The notes beneath the pieces were generated by a model. It saw nothing but the letters and a program-made list of their open reading frames with translations. It had not been told where the DNA came from and searched no databases. Source: Planctomycetaceae bacterium (GTDB lineage Bacteria > Planctomycetota > Planctomycetia > Planctomycetales > Planctomycetaceae). Taken from it: DNA of 64,000 nt. The DNA is taken from the NCBI GenBank assembly GCA_029259815.1, contig JAJDEJ010000212.1, forward strand, positions 1-64,000, written 5' to 3'. Below, piece by piece: positions 30,241-39,448 of the stretch; positions within the stretch are counted from its first letter, which is position 1; each line of letters opens with the position of its first letter. The translations under genes were made by a program, and so were the position numbers.

Positions 30241-31965
30241 ATGACAGTCGCCGTCTCCGAGCTCTTGAACTCGATCCACCGCAGCGGCATTGTCGATCGA
30301 GAGGCACTGTCGACCGCACTTGAGACCTTCCCCGAGGTCGACGAGACGGATTCGGAATCACTGGCAAAGCATCTCATCGCTCAGAAGATTCTCACGCGGT
30401 ATCAAGCTCGCGAGTTGCTTCAGGGACGCTTTCGCCGTCTCCAAATGGAGCACTTCACGATTCGCGACATCCTTGGAGTCGGCGGAATGGGCACCGTCTT
30501 CCGGGCTCATGATTCGCAACGAGATCAGGAAGTCGCGCTCAAGGTTCTCTCCGAACGTTTCAAACATGACGCCGGCATGCGAGCCCGTTTCCGACTGGAA
30601 GGGCGAGCCGGTCTACGCCTCGATCATCCGCACATCGTTCAGACCTACGACATGGGCGTGACCGATGATGTGTTTGGTGAAGTCGACTATACGACAATGG
30701 AACCGTTTCCGGGGATCGCACTGCATGAGTTGGTCGGTATCATCGGGAAGCTTCCGGTGAACATTGCTTGCGATATTGCCTGTCAGACTGCTGATGCGCT
30801 GGGCTTCGTTCATCAGCAGGGTCTTGTTCACAGAGACGTGAAACCGGATAACGTGTTGATTGACAATGCGGGGATGGTCAAGGTGATTGACTTCGGTCTC
30901 GCGCTGCTGAACGAAGCCGCATGCGAAGAGGAGTTTTCACTGGCCATGATCTTCGGTCATGATTGTCTGGGGACTCCTGATTACATTCCTCCCGAGCAAG
31001 CCAACGACAGTCTCTCGGCTGATGCGAGGTCAGATGTTTATGGTTTGGGATGCACACTCTTTGTGGCGCTGACTGGCAAACGGCCGTTTTCAGGGGCCTC
31101 GCCGAAGCAGATCATCGACGCTCATAAGTCAGAACCGGCACCCAATGCTCAGGATCTTGTCCCAGGCATTCCTGATGAAATGGCAGCGATTGTTCAGCGC
31201 ATGATGGCAAAATCCCCCCGCGACCGATTCGCATCAATGGCGGAGGTTCAACAGGCGTTGATTCCGTTTGCAAGCCGTCAGCCAATCAAGTTTGATTTTG
31301 AAAAACTGACACGCATCCGGATGCAAACTGCCATCAGGACGGGTCGATTAAGCATGCGTCGTATGTCGACAGTTGCGAGACTCTCAAGTGCTGCCAGACT
31401 CAGTTCATCGACGACCCGCGGCACGGACCCCGATCGATTAACACAGGCTCCCACAACCTCACCGGTCGATCCGTCAGATTTGCCGAATTCCAGGAAGCCA
31501 ATGACGCAGGAGGCCGTCTCGGCTTCTTCCGAGGCTGAGCAGTTGCTGTCCAATATGGCGGTTTCCGATGCACAAGCGGCGAGTTCGGGAGCCATGCTCA
31601 GGCTGCCAGACGGAAGCCTGTATCAGCTGTCGAAGGCGAGCCTGGTGATTGGGCGCGGTCAGGAAGCCGATCTGACACTCGACGGGATGCGGCTGTCCTC
31701 TCGACATTGCCGAATGTTCTTCGACGGGACACTGTGGCAGATCGTTGATCTGGACAGCAAAAATGGGATGACTGTCAACGGTGAGCGGGTCATCGATTCC
31801 AAGCTGTACCGTGGTGATCGGATCACGCTTGGCGACGAAGCCACACTCAAGCTCGATTGGTCGCATGGACCCCGACGACCGACCAAATGGTCGCGATGGT
31901 GCCTGTGGGGACTGGTCGTGATCTTGGCAACGCTCGCGGCTTTGTGGGGCCTTGATTTGCTGTGA
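30241..31965 (+). CDS. membrane-anchored Ser/Thr protein kinase with FHA domain
   Basis: A 574-residue Hanks-type kinase. A planctomycete-style pre-kinase helical segment (residues 1-70, ending LTRYQARELLQGRF) precedes the kinase domain. The glycine loop is LGVGGMGTVF, VALKVL holds the ATP lysine, the catalytic loop is HRDVKPDN (H197-D199) and the DFG is in VIDFGLA. All essential residues are present, so it should be active. A Ser/Thr/Arg-rich linker leads to an FHA domain at about 460-530 (VIGRGQEADL, SSRHCRM, NGMTVNG), which binds phosphothreonine. A C-terminal hydrophobic segment (about 553-571) anchors it. ATG 30241 is the first plausible start. Confidence 0.9.
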   Translation: MTVAVSELLNSIHRSGIVDREALSTALETFPEVDETDSESLAKHLIAQKILTRYQARELLQGRFRRLQMEHFTIRDILGVGGMGTVFRAHDSQRDQEVALKVLSERFKHDAGMRARFRLEGRAGLRLDHPHIVQTYDMGVTDDVFGEVDYTTMEPFPGIALHELVGIIGKLPVNIACDIACQTADALGFVHQQGLVHRDVKPDNVLIDNAGMVKVIDFGLALLNEAACEEEFSLAMIFGHDCLGTPDYIPPEQANDSLSADARSDVYGLGCTLFVALTGKRPFSGASPKQIIDAHKSEPAPNAQDLVPGIPDEMAAIVQRMMAKSPRDRFASMAEVQQALIPFASRQPIKFDFEKLTRIRMQTAIRTGRLSMRRMSTVARLSSAARLSSSTTRGTDPDRLTQAPTTSPVDPSDLPNSRKPMTQEAVSASSEAEQLLSNMAVSDAQAASSGAMLRLPDGSLYQLSKASLVIGRGQEADLTLDGMRLSSRHCRMFFDGTLWQIVDLDSKNGMTVNGERVIDSKLYRGDRITLGDEATLKLDWSHGPRRPTKWSRWCLWGLVVILATLAALWGLDLL

Positions 31966-31971
31966 ATCGAC

Positions 31972-31991
31972 CGCTGATGCTCCCCTCAGCG
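31972..31991. terminator. weak hairpin between convergent genes
   Basis: CGCTGA (31972-31977) pairs with TCAGCG (31986-31991) around an 8-base loop in the 31-base gap between the convergent kinase and corC-like genes. No T-tract. Confidence 0.35.
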
Positions 31992-31996
31992 TCTTA

Positions 31997-33289
31997 CTAT
32001 TCATCAGAGGTGGAGACCAGAGTTTCGTCCAGTTCGATGCGAAGTTGAATGATCTTGCGTTGATCGGCTTCCAGAACGGTGAAGCGGATGGGACCCCAGG
32101 TGAGCGACTCGTTCTTGTCGGGGACGTGTCCCAACTGAGAGAAAACGAACCCCCCAATTGTGTCGAAGTCGTCATCCTCTGGCAGGCCGAAGTTGAATTG
32201 CTCATTCAAGTCGTCAACATGCACGCGTGCATCCACAATCGTCGTCCGGCTGTCGATTTGGTGGATTGGCTCCTCCTCGGCCTGATCGAACTCATCGACG
32301 ATCTCACCGACGATCTCCTCCAGAATGTCTTCAAGAGTGACTAATCCCACCACGCCGCCGTATTCATCCAGGGCGATGCTGATGTGAAAACGCTCACGCT
32401 TCATCCGTTCGAGTAACAGGTCGATTCCTGTCGTCTCTGGTACATACAATGGCTCGCGGATGATGTCGGAGAGGCAAGCCGTTTCGCCTTCGGAGACGAG
32501 GTATCTCAGCAGATCCTTTGCGTAGAGGATGCCGACAATGTCATCGGGAGAATCACCGATTACGGGGATTCGGGAATGTCCCGCATCGAGCAGAAGCCGG
32601 CGGGCTTCGTCCAACGACACGTCTTTCTGAATACACACCATTTCTGTTCGTGGCGTCATGACGGCCCGAACGTCCTCTTCCTGCAGTTCCATGACTCGCT
32701 GAATCATGTGACTTGCGCGTGTTTCCAGGAGGCCTTCACGATGGCCTTCGTCGACGACACTTTGGATTTCTTCGGTGATCGATGTTGCATTCTCTGGCAA
32801 TGGGTCTTGTCGCCCGGCCACGCGATGGACGAGCGTGTCGATCGCATTGGTCGCGACTAGGACCGGGTGCATGACCCGGGCGACCGCGATCAGCAGTGGC
32901 CACCCTGTGTAGAGCATCGGCTCACTCGCCACGCGAGACAGCGACCAGGGGATGGCCACGAATACCAAGACGGCACCCAGTGACAATCCGACAGCCAGGA
33001 AGATCCAGTTGATGACCTCGCCACCGACCGGAGCAGCCACATGGATCAGTGCAGTGAGTCCCACAACAAGAGAGGCGAGTTGGACAACTTCCCAGGCGGT
33101 CAGTACTCGCATGTCCTCCTTGAGGATCTCTCCAAAGCGAGATTCGTTCTCGTTCCTTTGGCAGAGTTCGGCCAGCCGGCTGCGGGAGAATGTCCGCAGG
33201 CTGTAAGCCACTAAGGTCGCCCCAAATGCGATGGCGATGAACAGACCAGCGATGACGCTCAGTACGGTAGGAGACAACTGACTTACCAA
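31997..33289 (-). CDS. CorC/HlyC-family hemolysin-like transporter (DUF21-CBS)
   Basis: A 430-residue CNNM/CorC-type protein. The N-terminal DUF21-like region has about four hydrophobic segments (residues 9-30, 65-90, 95-115 and 125-150). A CBS pair follows at about 205-330, with MTPRTEMVCIQ, HSRIPVIGDS and GGVVGLVTLEDILEE, and a CorC_HlyC domain lies at about 345-425. Members act in Mg2+ or Co2+ export and resistance. The start is a TTG at 33289 without clear Shine-Dalgarno; no better in-frame start is visible. It is the last gene of the phoH-HD-ybeY-corC row, 44 bases after ybeY. Confidence 0.85.
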   Translation of the reverse strand: MVSQLSPTVLSVIAGLFIAIAFGATLVAYSLRTFSRSRLAELCQRNENESRFGEILKEDMRVLTAWEVVQLASLVVGLTALIHVAAPVGGEVINWIFLAVGLSLGAVLVFVAIPWSLSRVASEPMLYTGWPLLIAVARVMHPVLVATNAIDTLVHRVAGRQDPLPENATSITEEIQSVVDEGHREGLLETRASHMIQRVMELQEEDVRAVMTPRTEMVCIQKDVSLDEARRLLLDAGHSRIPVIGDSPDDIVGILYAKDLLRYLVSEGETACLSDIIREPLYVPETTGIDLLLERMKRERFHISIALDEYGGVVGLVTLEDILEEIVGEIVDEFDQAEEEPIHQIDSRTTIVDARVHVDDLNEQFNFGLPEDDDFDTIGGFVFSQLGHVPDKNESLTWGPIRFTVLEADQRKIIQLRIELDETLVSTSDE

Positions 33290-33333
33290 TAGGGAGAGAA
33301 CATCAGTGCCGATCGAGGCACTGTCCTAACTGC

Positions 33334-33846
33334 TTAATAGTGTGGTTCGATTCCGAACTTTTGCAAGTGAATCTGCTCCTGCGTCCGCATTGTTTCGCGA
33401 TCTGACTCCGTCTGGTCATCGTAACCACACAAGTGTAGCAAACCATGCACGAGGTAAAGGGTCAATTCCTCTTGAGGGGAACAGCTATATTCGTCCGCTG
33501 CGCGGACGGCTGTCTCACCGCTGATCACGACCTCACCGTCAATCCGGAGTGACGCTCCCTCGGTGCTCTTTGTCAGGAGAAAGCTGATGACATCTGTCGG
33601 GTAATCGTGGTCGAGGTACTGGCGATTGAGGGCGTGAATTCCAGCGTCATCGACGACAGCCACGCTGATCTCAGCATGGGCAATGCCTTCATCGACCAGC
33701 AGTGTTTCCGACACCTGGTTCAGAAATTCATGATCGAGACGAAGGTGGGACTGCTGGTCTGTCACGGCCAACTGAATGCCGTTCGCGAGAGGCGGGGCAG
33801 CCCCGACCTGGATCGTGGGGTCAGAGAGTTCGTCGCTCGCAGTCAT
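33334..33846 (-). CDS. ybeY: endoribonuclease YbeY with a variant metal site
   Basis: A rRNA maturation and ribosome quality-control RNase of 170 residues. The motif normally reads HGxLHLxGYDH. Here it is HGLLHLCGYDD, with H134 and H138 present but the third ligand replaced by D144. Asp can bind zinc, so activity may remain. Upstream, the DVISFLLT block is typical of the family. Its ATG overlaps the stop of the 7TM-HD gene by 4 bases (ATGA), implying translational coupling. Its place next to phoH and corC is conserved in many bacteria. Confidence 0.9.
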   Translation of the reverse strand: MTASDELSDPTIQVGAAPPLANGIQLAVTDQQSHLRLDHEFLNQVSETLLVDEGIAHAEISVAVVDDAGIHALNRQYLDHDYPTDVISFLLTKSTEGASLRIDGEVVISGETAVRAADEYSCSPQEELTLYLVHGLLHLCGYDDQTESDRETMRTQEQIHLQKFGIEPHY

Positions 33847-36185
33847 GCAGTGCGGGCTTCCGGATACTTGATGCGTCCATGATAGATGCCGATCAGAGAC
33901 TTGACGAGTGACTTTTCAATCGTGGCGATTTCTCTCAGAGTCAGCGAACATTCGTCGAATTGTCCGTCAAGTAAACGCTTCATGGCGAGTTCATGGACCA
34001 GAGTTCCCAGCCGCTTGGCGGTGGGGTCAGTGAGCGTGCGGCTGGCGCTCTCACACGCATCTGCGATCATCATCACACCAGCCTCTCTGGTTTGCGGCTT
34101 GGGACCCGGATAGCGAAAGGATGACTCTTCGGCATCCGACTTGCGGTCCGGGCTTTCTTCCGCCTGTCGGGTCGCCTCGTGATAGAAGTATTCCACCAAC
34201 GTGGTGCCATGATGCTGTTCGATGAAATCGACGAACTGTTGCGGGAGGTTGTATTGTTCCGCCAGATCGACGCCGTCCTTCACATGCCCGATGATAATCA
34301 GAGTGCTCATCGCTGGTGCCAACTGATCATGCCGGCTCTCAGTGCCCGACTGCACGTTTTCAATGAAGTATTGTGGCTTCAGCATCTTGCCGATGTCGTG
34401 AAAGTACGCACCGACTCTCACGAGCAGGCCATTCGCACCGATGCTTTCTGCGGCAGACTCTGCGATGGTGGCGACTGAGATCGAGTGGTTGTACGTGCCC
34501 GGTGCACGTTGGACCAATTCCTGCAACAGCGGATGTGACGGATCACTCATCTCCAGGAGGCTGATGTCAGTGATGACGCCGAACGTGGATTCGATAAATG
34601 GGAGACTCCCGGCGACAAAGTACCCGGCGAAAAGGCACCACGCGGCACCCTTCAGGCTCTGTTTGAGGGTCGCGAAGTCATGGAACAGTTCTCCCACGCC
34701 CTGAGTCTCCAGAACTCCCACTCCCAAGGATGAAAGTAAATATGCCAACCCCGCGAAGAAGCCGGCTTTGATCAACGTTGTCCGTGAGGAAACGCGGGAT
34801 AATGGCAACACAGCAGTCGCGGCGGTCGTCATCAGGACGACAAACTGTGAAAGTTGCATCGTCGTCGCCAGGGTGACGACCAGACACAGTGTGAATCCCG
34901 TGAGCGCGGCAAACACCTGGTTGTAGGCGATCGCAAACACCATCACAGTTGCCACGAGCGGGATGACCTCAGCTCGCCAGGGATCAAACGACAACATCCT
35001 TCCCAGAGCGACGGCCACGACGATCGCAGTGAGATACACGATCAGTCGGTTGATGTTCTGAACAACGTTCGGTTCATTCCGATACAGGTAGTACCCATTC
35101 AAAACCGCCAGAGCCGCGAGCATGGCAAAAACAACGACAATCCGCAGGGACAAATCGGCCCAAGTGGCCTGCTGCTTGAGTTTCTCGTACTCGGCGGACA
35201 GCAAGGCAAGATCATTCGCGTCCAGCACGCTGCCCGGCTGCACCAGTGATCCCCCATTGGAATACGGGATTTCGACATCGGGGATGCTTGCACGAGCGGC
35301 CGCCCTTCCCTCTTCGGTCGCACCCTGATCGAATCGCAGCGTTGCGGGATACTGGTTGAGCATCCATGTGGTCACAAGCGGCTTGATCGCATCCACTGTG
35401 GGACTTGATCCCCATTTCACGCTCTTGTTGCCGGTCCCTCGCAGGAGATCCGGGAGATCAACATCGACCAGCAAGAGAGTCTCATCAGCTTCATCTTCGG
35501 CCCCTTCGTTTGACTCGGCATCTACCACTGGCTTGATCTTGAGACGGCTCTCATAGCCGATCCCCAATTCCGGTCGGACTCCTTTCGGAATGATGCCGGT
35601 GGAGCGCAGCGGAGCAATCAGAATGGTGAGGTCGAAGACCAAGTCGTCCACACGCTGCTTGGGAGTCTGTTGACCCTTTTCCGCAACAGCCCCCTTCAAG
35701 GCGATGAAACGCTCTTGAGGAGACTGAAGTCCTTCTGCGGCATCAGGAGAGGGGGCAACCAGTCCAAAGTCGTGACGCACTTTTTCTGGCAGATCGGCGA
35801 GGGTTTCAGCCTTGTCAATGGCCAGGACTGCCGCCTCAAAGTTGGCAGGGAGCGAGTCGAGAATTGCCGGATTATTCTCAAATACGAATGGTGCAGCATC
35901 AGCCGCATTCTCGCGGAGAAGATAGGTCTCCCGTTGATCAACAACCTCAAAGTCAATCGATGCCACAACCCCGTTGGGCACGATCTGTCCTTCACGATAC
36001 GGAAAGGGAATCCACCAACTGGGGACGACCACCAACATCACCAGCACGGCCAGCAGGCACAGGCCCAGCCGTCCCAGCAACGAGCGGTCTTTGAGTCTGC
36101 TCCACAGCGAGTCCCAGCCGGACTCGGGACCGCGCACGGAGTGCGTGCGGGTGTGACGGTGCCGTTTTTGGCCGAAGAGAAACAT
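33843..36185 (-). CDS. 7TM-HD phosphohydrolase, probable cyclic-di-AMP phosphodiesterase (PgpH/YqfF type)
   Basis: A 780-residue membrane protein. One N-terminal membrane helix (about 40-60) is followed by a large extracytoplasmic 7TMR-HDED-type domain (about 65-365), then about seven hydrophobic segments (about 370-560) and a C-terminal HD domain. Metal-site motifs are YNHSISVA, YFHDIGKMLKPQYF and EQHHGTTLVEYFYHEA. This architecture matches PgpH, which degrades c-di-AMP. GAGGA precedes the ATG. It lies between phoH and ybeY, the same order as Bacillus phoH-yqfF-yqfG. Substrate assignment is by family and context. Confidence 0.9.
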   Translation of the reverse strand: MFLFGQKRHRHTRTHSVRGPESGWDSLWSRLKDRSLLGRLGLCLLAVLVMLVVVPSWWIPFPYREGQIVPNGVVASIDFEVVDQRETYLLRENAADAAPFVFENNPAILDSLPANFEAAVLAIDKAETLADLPEKVRHDFGLVAPSPDAAEGLQSPQERFIALKGAVAEKGQQTPKQRVDDLVFDLTILIAPLRSTGIIPKGVRPELGIGYESRLKIKPVVDAESNEGAEDEADETLLLVDVDLPDLLRGTGNKSVKWGSSPTVDAIKPLVTTWMLNQYPATLRFDQGATEEGRAAARASIPDVEIPYSNGGSLVQPGSVLDANDLALLSAEYEKLKQQATWADLSLRIVVVFAMLAALAVLNGYYLYRNEPNVVQNINRLIVYLTAIVVAVALGRMLSFDPWRAEVIPLVATVMVFAIAYNQVFAALTGFTLCLVVTLATTMQLSQFVVLMTTAATAVLPLSRVSSRTTLIKAGFFAGLAYLLSSLGVGVLETQGVGELFHDFATLKQSLKGAAWCLFAGYFVAGSLPFIESTFGVITDISLLEMSDPSHPLLQELVQRAPGTYNHSISVATIAESAAESIGANGLLVRVGAYFHDIGKMLKPQYFIENVQSGTESRHDQLAPAMSTLIIIGHVKDGVDLAEQYNLPQQFVDFIEQHHGTTLVEYFYHEATRQAEESPDRKSDAEESSFRYPGPKPQTREAGVMMIADACESASRTLTDPTAKRLGTLVHELAMKRLLDGQFDECSLTLREIATIEKSLVKSLIGIYHGRIKYPEARTA

Positions 36186-36258
36186 AAGTCCTCATTCCGA
36201 TTCGCGGCTGGGCCGCGTCACGTCCTTGGGAGTCAAGCATCCGGACGTCCCTCGCGTG

Positions 36259-37230
36259 CTATCTCCTGCGAGGTGATTTGGAGGAAGTGCGGCGATTGTT
36301 CTCGCTCTCGTCGTAGGCGGTCACGATCTCTCTGACCAGACGATGTCGTACGATATCACGACCGGTCAGTTGAACAACAGAGACCCCGTTAATGTTTCTC
36401 AGCCGCCTGATTGCATCCACGATCCCGGAGGAGACGTGTTTCGGAAGGTCGATTTGCGTTTCATCGCCGTTGACGACAATGCGTGAGCCTTCACCCATGC
36501 GGGTGAGGAACATCTTCATTTGGGTGACGGTCGTGTTTTGAGCCTCATCCAGGATGATAAACGTGTCATTCAGTGTCCGCCCCCGCATAAAGGCGAGCGG
36601 GACAATCTCGATGACGTCATTCTCCATGTAACGCTTCACCTGCTCGAAGTCGAGCATGTCGATGAGAGCATCCAAAAGCGGTCTGAGATAGGGGTTCACC
36701 TTGGCGAGCATGTCGCCCGGGAGAAATCCCAGACGTTCGCCCGCTTCGACCGCTGGACGGACCAGCACGATCTTGCGAACCAGCTCTTTTCGCAAGGCGT
36801 TGAGTGCCATCGCGACTGCGAGATAAGTTTTCCCACATCCCGCTGGACCGCTGCAGAAGACAAGGTCTTTCTTACGGATCGCATCGACGTACGCGGCTTG
36901 GCCAGCAGTTCGGGCTTCGACCTTCTTGGCCTTGTCAAACAAGTCAATCGGCAGGTCGCTCGGACCGTCATCGAAAGTGCTCTGCTCGATCGCGCGGATG
37001 ACCTGGGCCTCCTGGAGTTCGCCCGTCTTGTCGATGATGGCTCGCAGCTCATCAATGACATCGCGTCCCCGTTCAATCTGCTGATCGGTTCCTTCCAACA
37101 GTAACTCGTCACCGCGCAGCACGACTTGCACTCCGATCGCTTCACGGACGCGGCGGAGATACTGATCCTGTGCCCCGAGCAAGGTTCGTACCTGCTCAGG
37201 GTCGTCGACGGTGATAGTCGCGTTGGACAT
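36259..37230 (-). CDS. phoH: PhoH-family P-loop ATPase
   Basis: A 323-residue cytoplasmic protein with a KH-like N-terminal region (about 1-100) and a PhoH ATPase core. Walker A is GPAGCGKTYLA (about 125-135), Walker B is FIILDEAQNTT, and a TQIDLP segment follows. The C-terminal tail is basic and Ser-rich (SSKSPRRR). PhoH proteins are linked to RNA metabolism with YbeY, and the adjacency here supports that link. ATG 37230 is preferred; the frame extends upstream to 37308 but with no ribosome site at either start. It is the first gene of a four-gene minus-strand cluster. Confidence 0.92.
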   Translation of the reverse strand: MSNATITVDDPEQVRTLLGAQDQYLRRVREAIGVQVVLRGDELLLEGTDQQIERGRDVIDELRAIIDKTGELQEAQVIRAIEQSTFDDGPSDLPIDLFDKAKKVEARTAGQAAYVDAIRKKDLVFCSGPAGCGKTYLAVAMALNALRKELVRKIVLVRPAVEAGERLGFLPGDMLAKVNPYLRPLLDALIDMLDFEQVKRYMENDVIEIVPLAFMRGRTLNDTFIILDEAQNTTVTQMKMFLTRMGEGSRIVVNGDETQIDLPKHVSSGIVDAIRRLRNINGVSVVQLTGRDIVRHRLVREIVTAYDESENNRRTSSKSPRRR

Positions 37231-37629
37231 CTGTTTGTTAGTTTCTCTGATTGTCACCGAATGAACGTTCTCACCGTGATGAACTAGCTGGTGATCAAGG
37301 GCGTCCAATCAGTCGGTTTGGCAATTTTATGCCCCAATGAGCCAATCGCCAAGTCGTTGCTGTCGGCTTCGTTGACAACATGTGACGGTTAGCGGGGATA
37401 CGCCGATGGGGAGAGTGTGGGAGAGTTCTTCAAGATTCGTAGGGTCGTCAGTTCAAAGCTCAGTGATTCGGTGAGGTTCAACACGGAACGGTCAGTCCCA
37501 GCCGGGCTCGCTGATCAATGGGTGACCAGATTGTCGGTTCCAGTACCTGTTCGCTACGATTGAATGAGCCAGATCCCCAGTTGACACCGGGGGAACGGCC
37601 CGAAACCACTTAACTCAGGAGCAACCGTC
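37231..37629. other. divergent intergenic region, 399 bases
   Basis: It lies between phoH (minus) and the PSP1 gene (plus) and should hold both promoters. A TTGACA at 37581-37586 resembles a -35 box, but no -10 follows at the right distance. AGGAG at 37617-37621 is the ribosome site for the GTG at 37630. I see no other feature. Confidence 0.5.
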
Positions 37630-38163
37630 GTGCCAACTGAAATCCTCGTGCGATATGGGACAATGCCGGAAGTGTCGAGGTTCGATGCCGACGAGATCGC
37701 ACCCGTTGCGCGAGGGGAGATGATCCTTGTTGAAACTCACAGAGGTCTGCAACTGGGCGAGGTTCTGGATCCAGTCCGTACCTCACTCAGGGATCCGACG
37801 TTCGGAATAGAAGTGAACGACCATACGGCGACGCCCCTTTCCTCTGTGTTGAGACGCGCGAGTGAGGACGATCTTGCAACGGCTCAGACACTCCGCACGG
37901 AAGCCGCGCAGGTTTTTGGCGATTGGCAACGTCGAATCGCCGAATGGGAACTTGAGCTGGAACTCATTGACCTGGAGTGGACGTTCGACCGACAGAAGCT
38001 GATCCTCTATGTTCTCAATGAACGAGGACCGGACTGTACCAAACTTGCTCTCCAGGCAGCGGCTGCCGGGTTGGGGATCATCGAGGTGCAGCCGGTCGAT
38101 GCTGAGGGCCTGGTGACTGTCCCGCAGTCCGGTGGCGGCTGTGGTTCCTGCGGCACCCATTAA
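37630..38163 (+). CDS. PSP1/RicT-like protein
   Basis: A 177-residue cytoplasmic protein starting at GTG with AGGAG 8 bases upstream. The N-terminal half matches PSP1 proteins such as Bacillus RicT/YaaT (ILVRYG...VARGEMILVETHRGLQLGEV). The C-terminal part contains the family core LIDLEWTFDRQKLILYVLNE. In Bacillus RicT works with RicA/RicF on RNase Y-dependent RNA processing and biofilm/sporulation control. The tail ends in CGSCGTH, a cysteine pair that could take part in metal or Fe-S binding. It begins the long plus-strand run and precedes the next gene by 63 bases. Confidence 0.75.
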   Translation: MPTEILVRYGTMPEVSRFDADEIAPVARGEMILVETHRGLQLGEVLDPVRTSLRDPTFGIEVNDHTATPLSSVLRRASEDDLATAQTLRTEAAQVFGDWQRRIAEWELELELIDLEWTFDRQKLILYVLNERGPDCTKLALQAAAAGLGIIEVQPVDAEGLVTVPQSGGGCGSCGTH

Positions 38164-38226
38164 GCATCAAGTCACTCACCACATTCATCGTCTCACGTTG
38201 CGAGCCAAGGGATAACGAGTCTGACC

Positions 38227-39402
38227 ATGTCTGAAGCGGACTACACACAACTCGAAGAACTTTCTGCCAGCGAAGGTCCGGATGCGGCTCTTGATCGACT
38301 GATCGAGTTGCTTCGCGAGCAGAAGGCCTATCATAAGCTGTTTGATGCCACGCTGATTCGCAAGAAGCAATCACTCGGACTCCCGTTGTCGCGGCCCACG
38401 TCCTTTGATGATGTCCCTGAGGAACATCGCAAAGAGGTCGAGGACGCTTACGTTGAGGCAGCGAGAGAGATTGGCAAGCTCTTCATTGCTGACGGCGACA
38501 TCCCGTCTGCCTGGATGTATCTGCAGGTCATTCGCGAGCCGGAGCCTGTCGCTGAAGCCATCGATGCGCTGCCGATCGCGAGTGATTACGACGAGGCGAG
38601 TGAGAATGTCATGCAGATTGCGTTGTTTGAGCGGGTGCATCCGCTCAAGGGCGTTAAGATGATTCTTCGCTCGCACGGCATGTGCAACACCATCACGTCG
38701 CTCGATCAGGCGATGGGCAATCTCTCGGTGGAGCAGCGGAGCGACTGTGCAAAGATCATGGTTCAGGAACTCTATCGTGATCTGACAGAGTCGGTCCGGC
38801 GACAAGTTCAGGAGAAGATGCCCTTGATCGAGCCGAGCGCGTCGCTTCGCGAGCTGCTCACGGGACGCGACTGGCTCCTCGAAGGCGGCAACTATCACAT
38901 CGACGTGTCCCACTTGAGTTCAGTGGTCCGATTCGCGCGCTCGATCGAATCGCCGGCTGACGAGTTGGACCTTGTTTTGCAGTTGTGCGACTACGGCGAG
39001 CGGCTCGATTCCCAGTTGCAGTACCCCGGAGAGCCGCCTTTCGAGGATTTCTATCCGGCTCATCGGTACTTCTTCCACGTGATCCTCGGCAAGGATGTGG
39101 ACACGGCTCTCGCCTACTTCCGTCAGAAGCTTGATGATGAGCCGGATGAGCATGATAAGCCGCTGCTGGCTTACGTCCTTGTCGATTTGCTCGTGCGGTC
39201 GAAGCAGCTCGACGAAGCCGTTGAAGTCGCTGCCGAGCATTTGACCGGTCTGGGGAATGACGTGGGCTTCTCATTTGCAGAGCTCTGTGCTGACGCGGGA
39301 CGACTGGACCGCCTTGCGGAGGTGATGCGAGACAAAGAAGACATCGTCGGTTTCGCAGCCGCCCTCCTGGCACAGCCGTCAACAGTTTCAGCTTCCACAT
39401 GA
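38227..39402 (+). CDS. large helical protein of unknown function
   Basis: A 391-residue soluble protein that I do not recognise at family level but which looks like a conserved planctomycete protein. No signal peptide or membrane segment. It is mostly helical and acidic, with TPR-like spacing (for example EVEDAYVEAAREIGKLFIAD and LAYVLVDLLVRSKQLDEAVE). A histidine/aspartate pair appears in GGNYHIDVSHLSS near residue 223, and an FYPAHRYFFHVILG segment near 280. It follows the PSP1 gene and precedes the BatA-type gene by 46 bases, which suggests a shared transcript. Function unknown. Confidence 0.65.
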   Translation: MSEADYTQLEELSASEGPDAALDRLIELLREQKAYHKLFDATLIRKKQSLGLPLSRPTSFDDVPEEHRKEVEDAYVEAAREIGKLFIADGDIPSAWMYLQVIREPEPVAEAIDALPIASDYDEASENVMQIALFERVHPLKGVKMILRSHGMCNTITSLDQAMGNLSVEQRSDCAKIMVQELYRDLTESVRRQVQEKMPLIEPSASLRELLTGRDWLLEGGNYHIDVSHLSSVVRFARSIESPADELDLVLQLCDYGERLDSQLQYPGEPPFEDFYPAHRYFFHVILGKDVDTALAYFRQKLDDEPDEHDKPLLAYVLVDLLVRSKQLDEAVEVAAEHLTGLGNDVGFSFAELCADAGRLDRLAEVMRDKEDIVGFAAALLAQPSTVSAST

Positions 39403-39448
39403 CGGGCGACAAGACTCGGGCCGAATCCGCCTGCGGGCATCTTTCAAT

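Noticed and set aside
37581-37610. Promoter for the PSP1 gene (TTGACA)
   Set aside because: No -10 hexamer at 16-18 bases; too weak to list.
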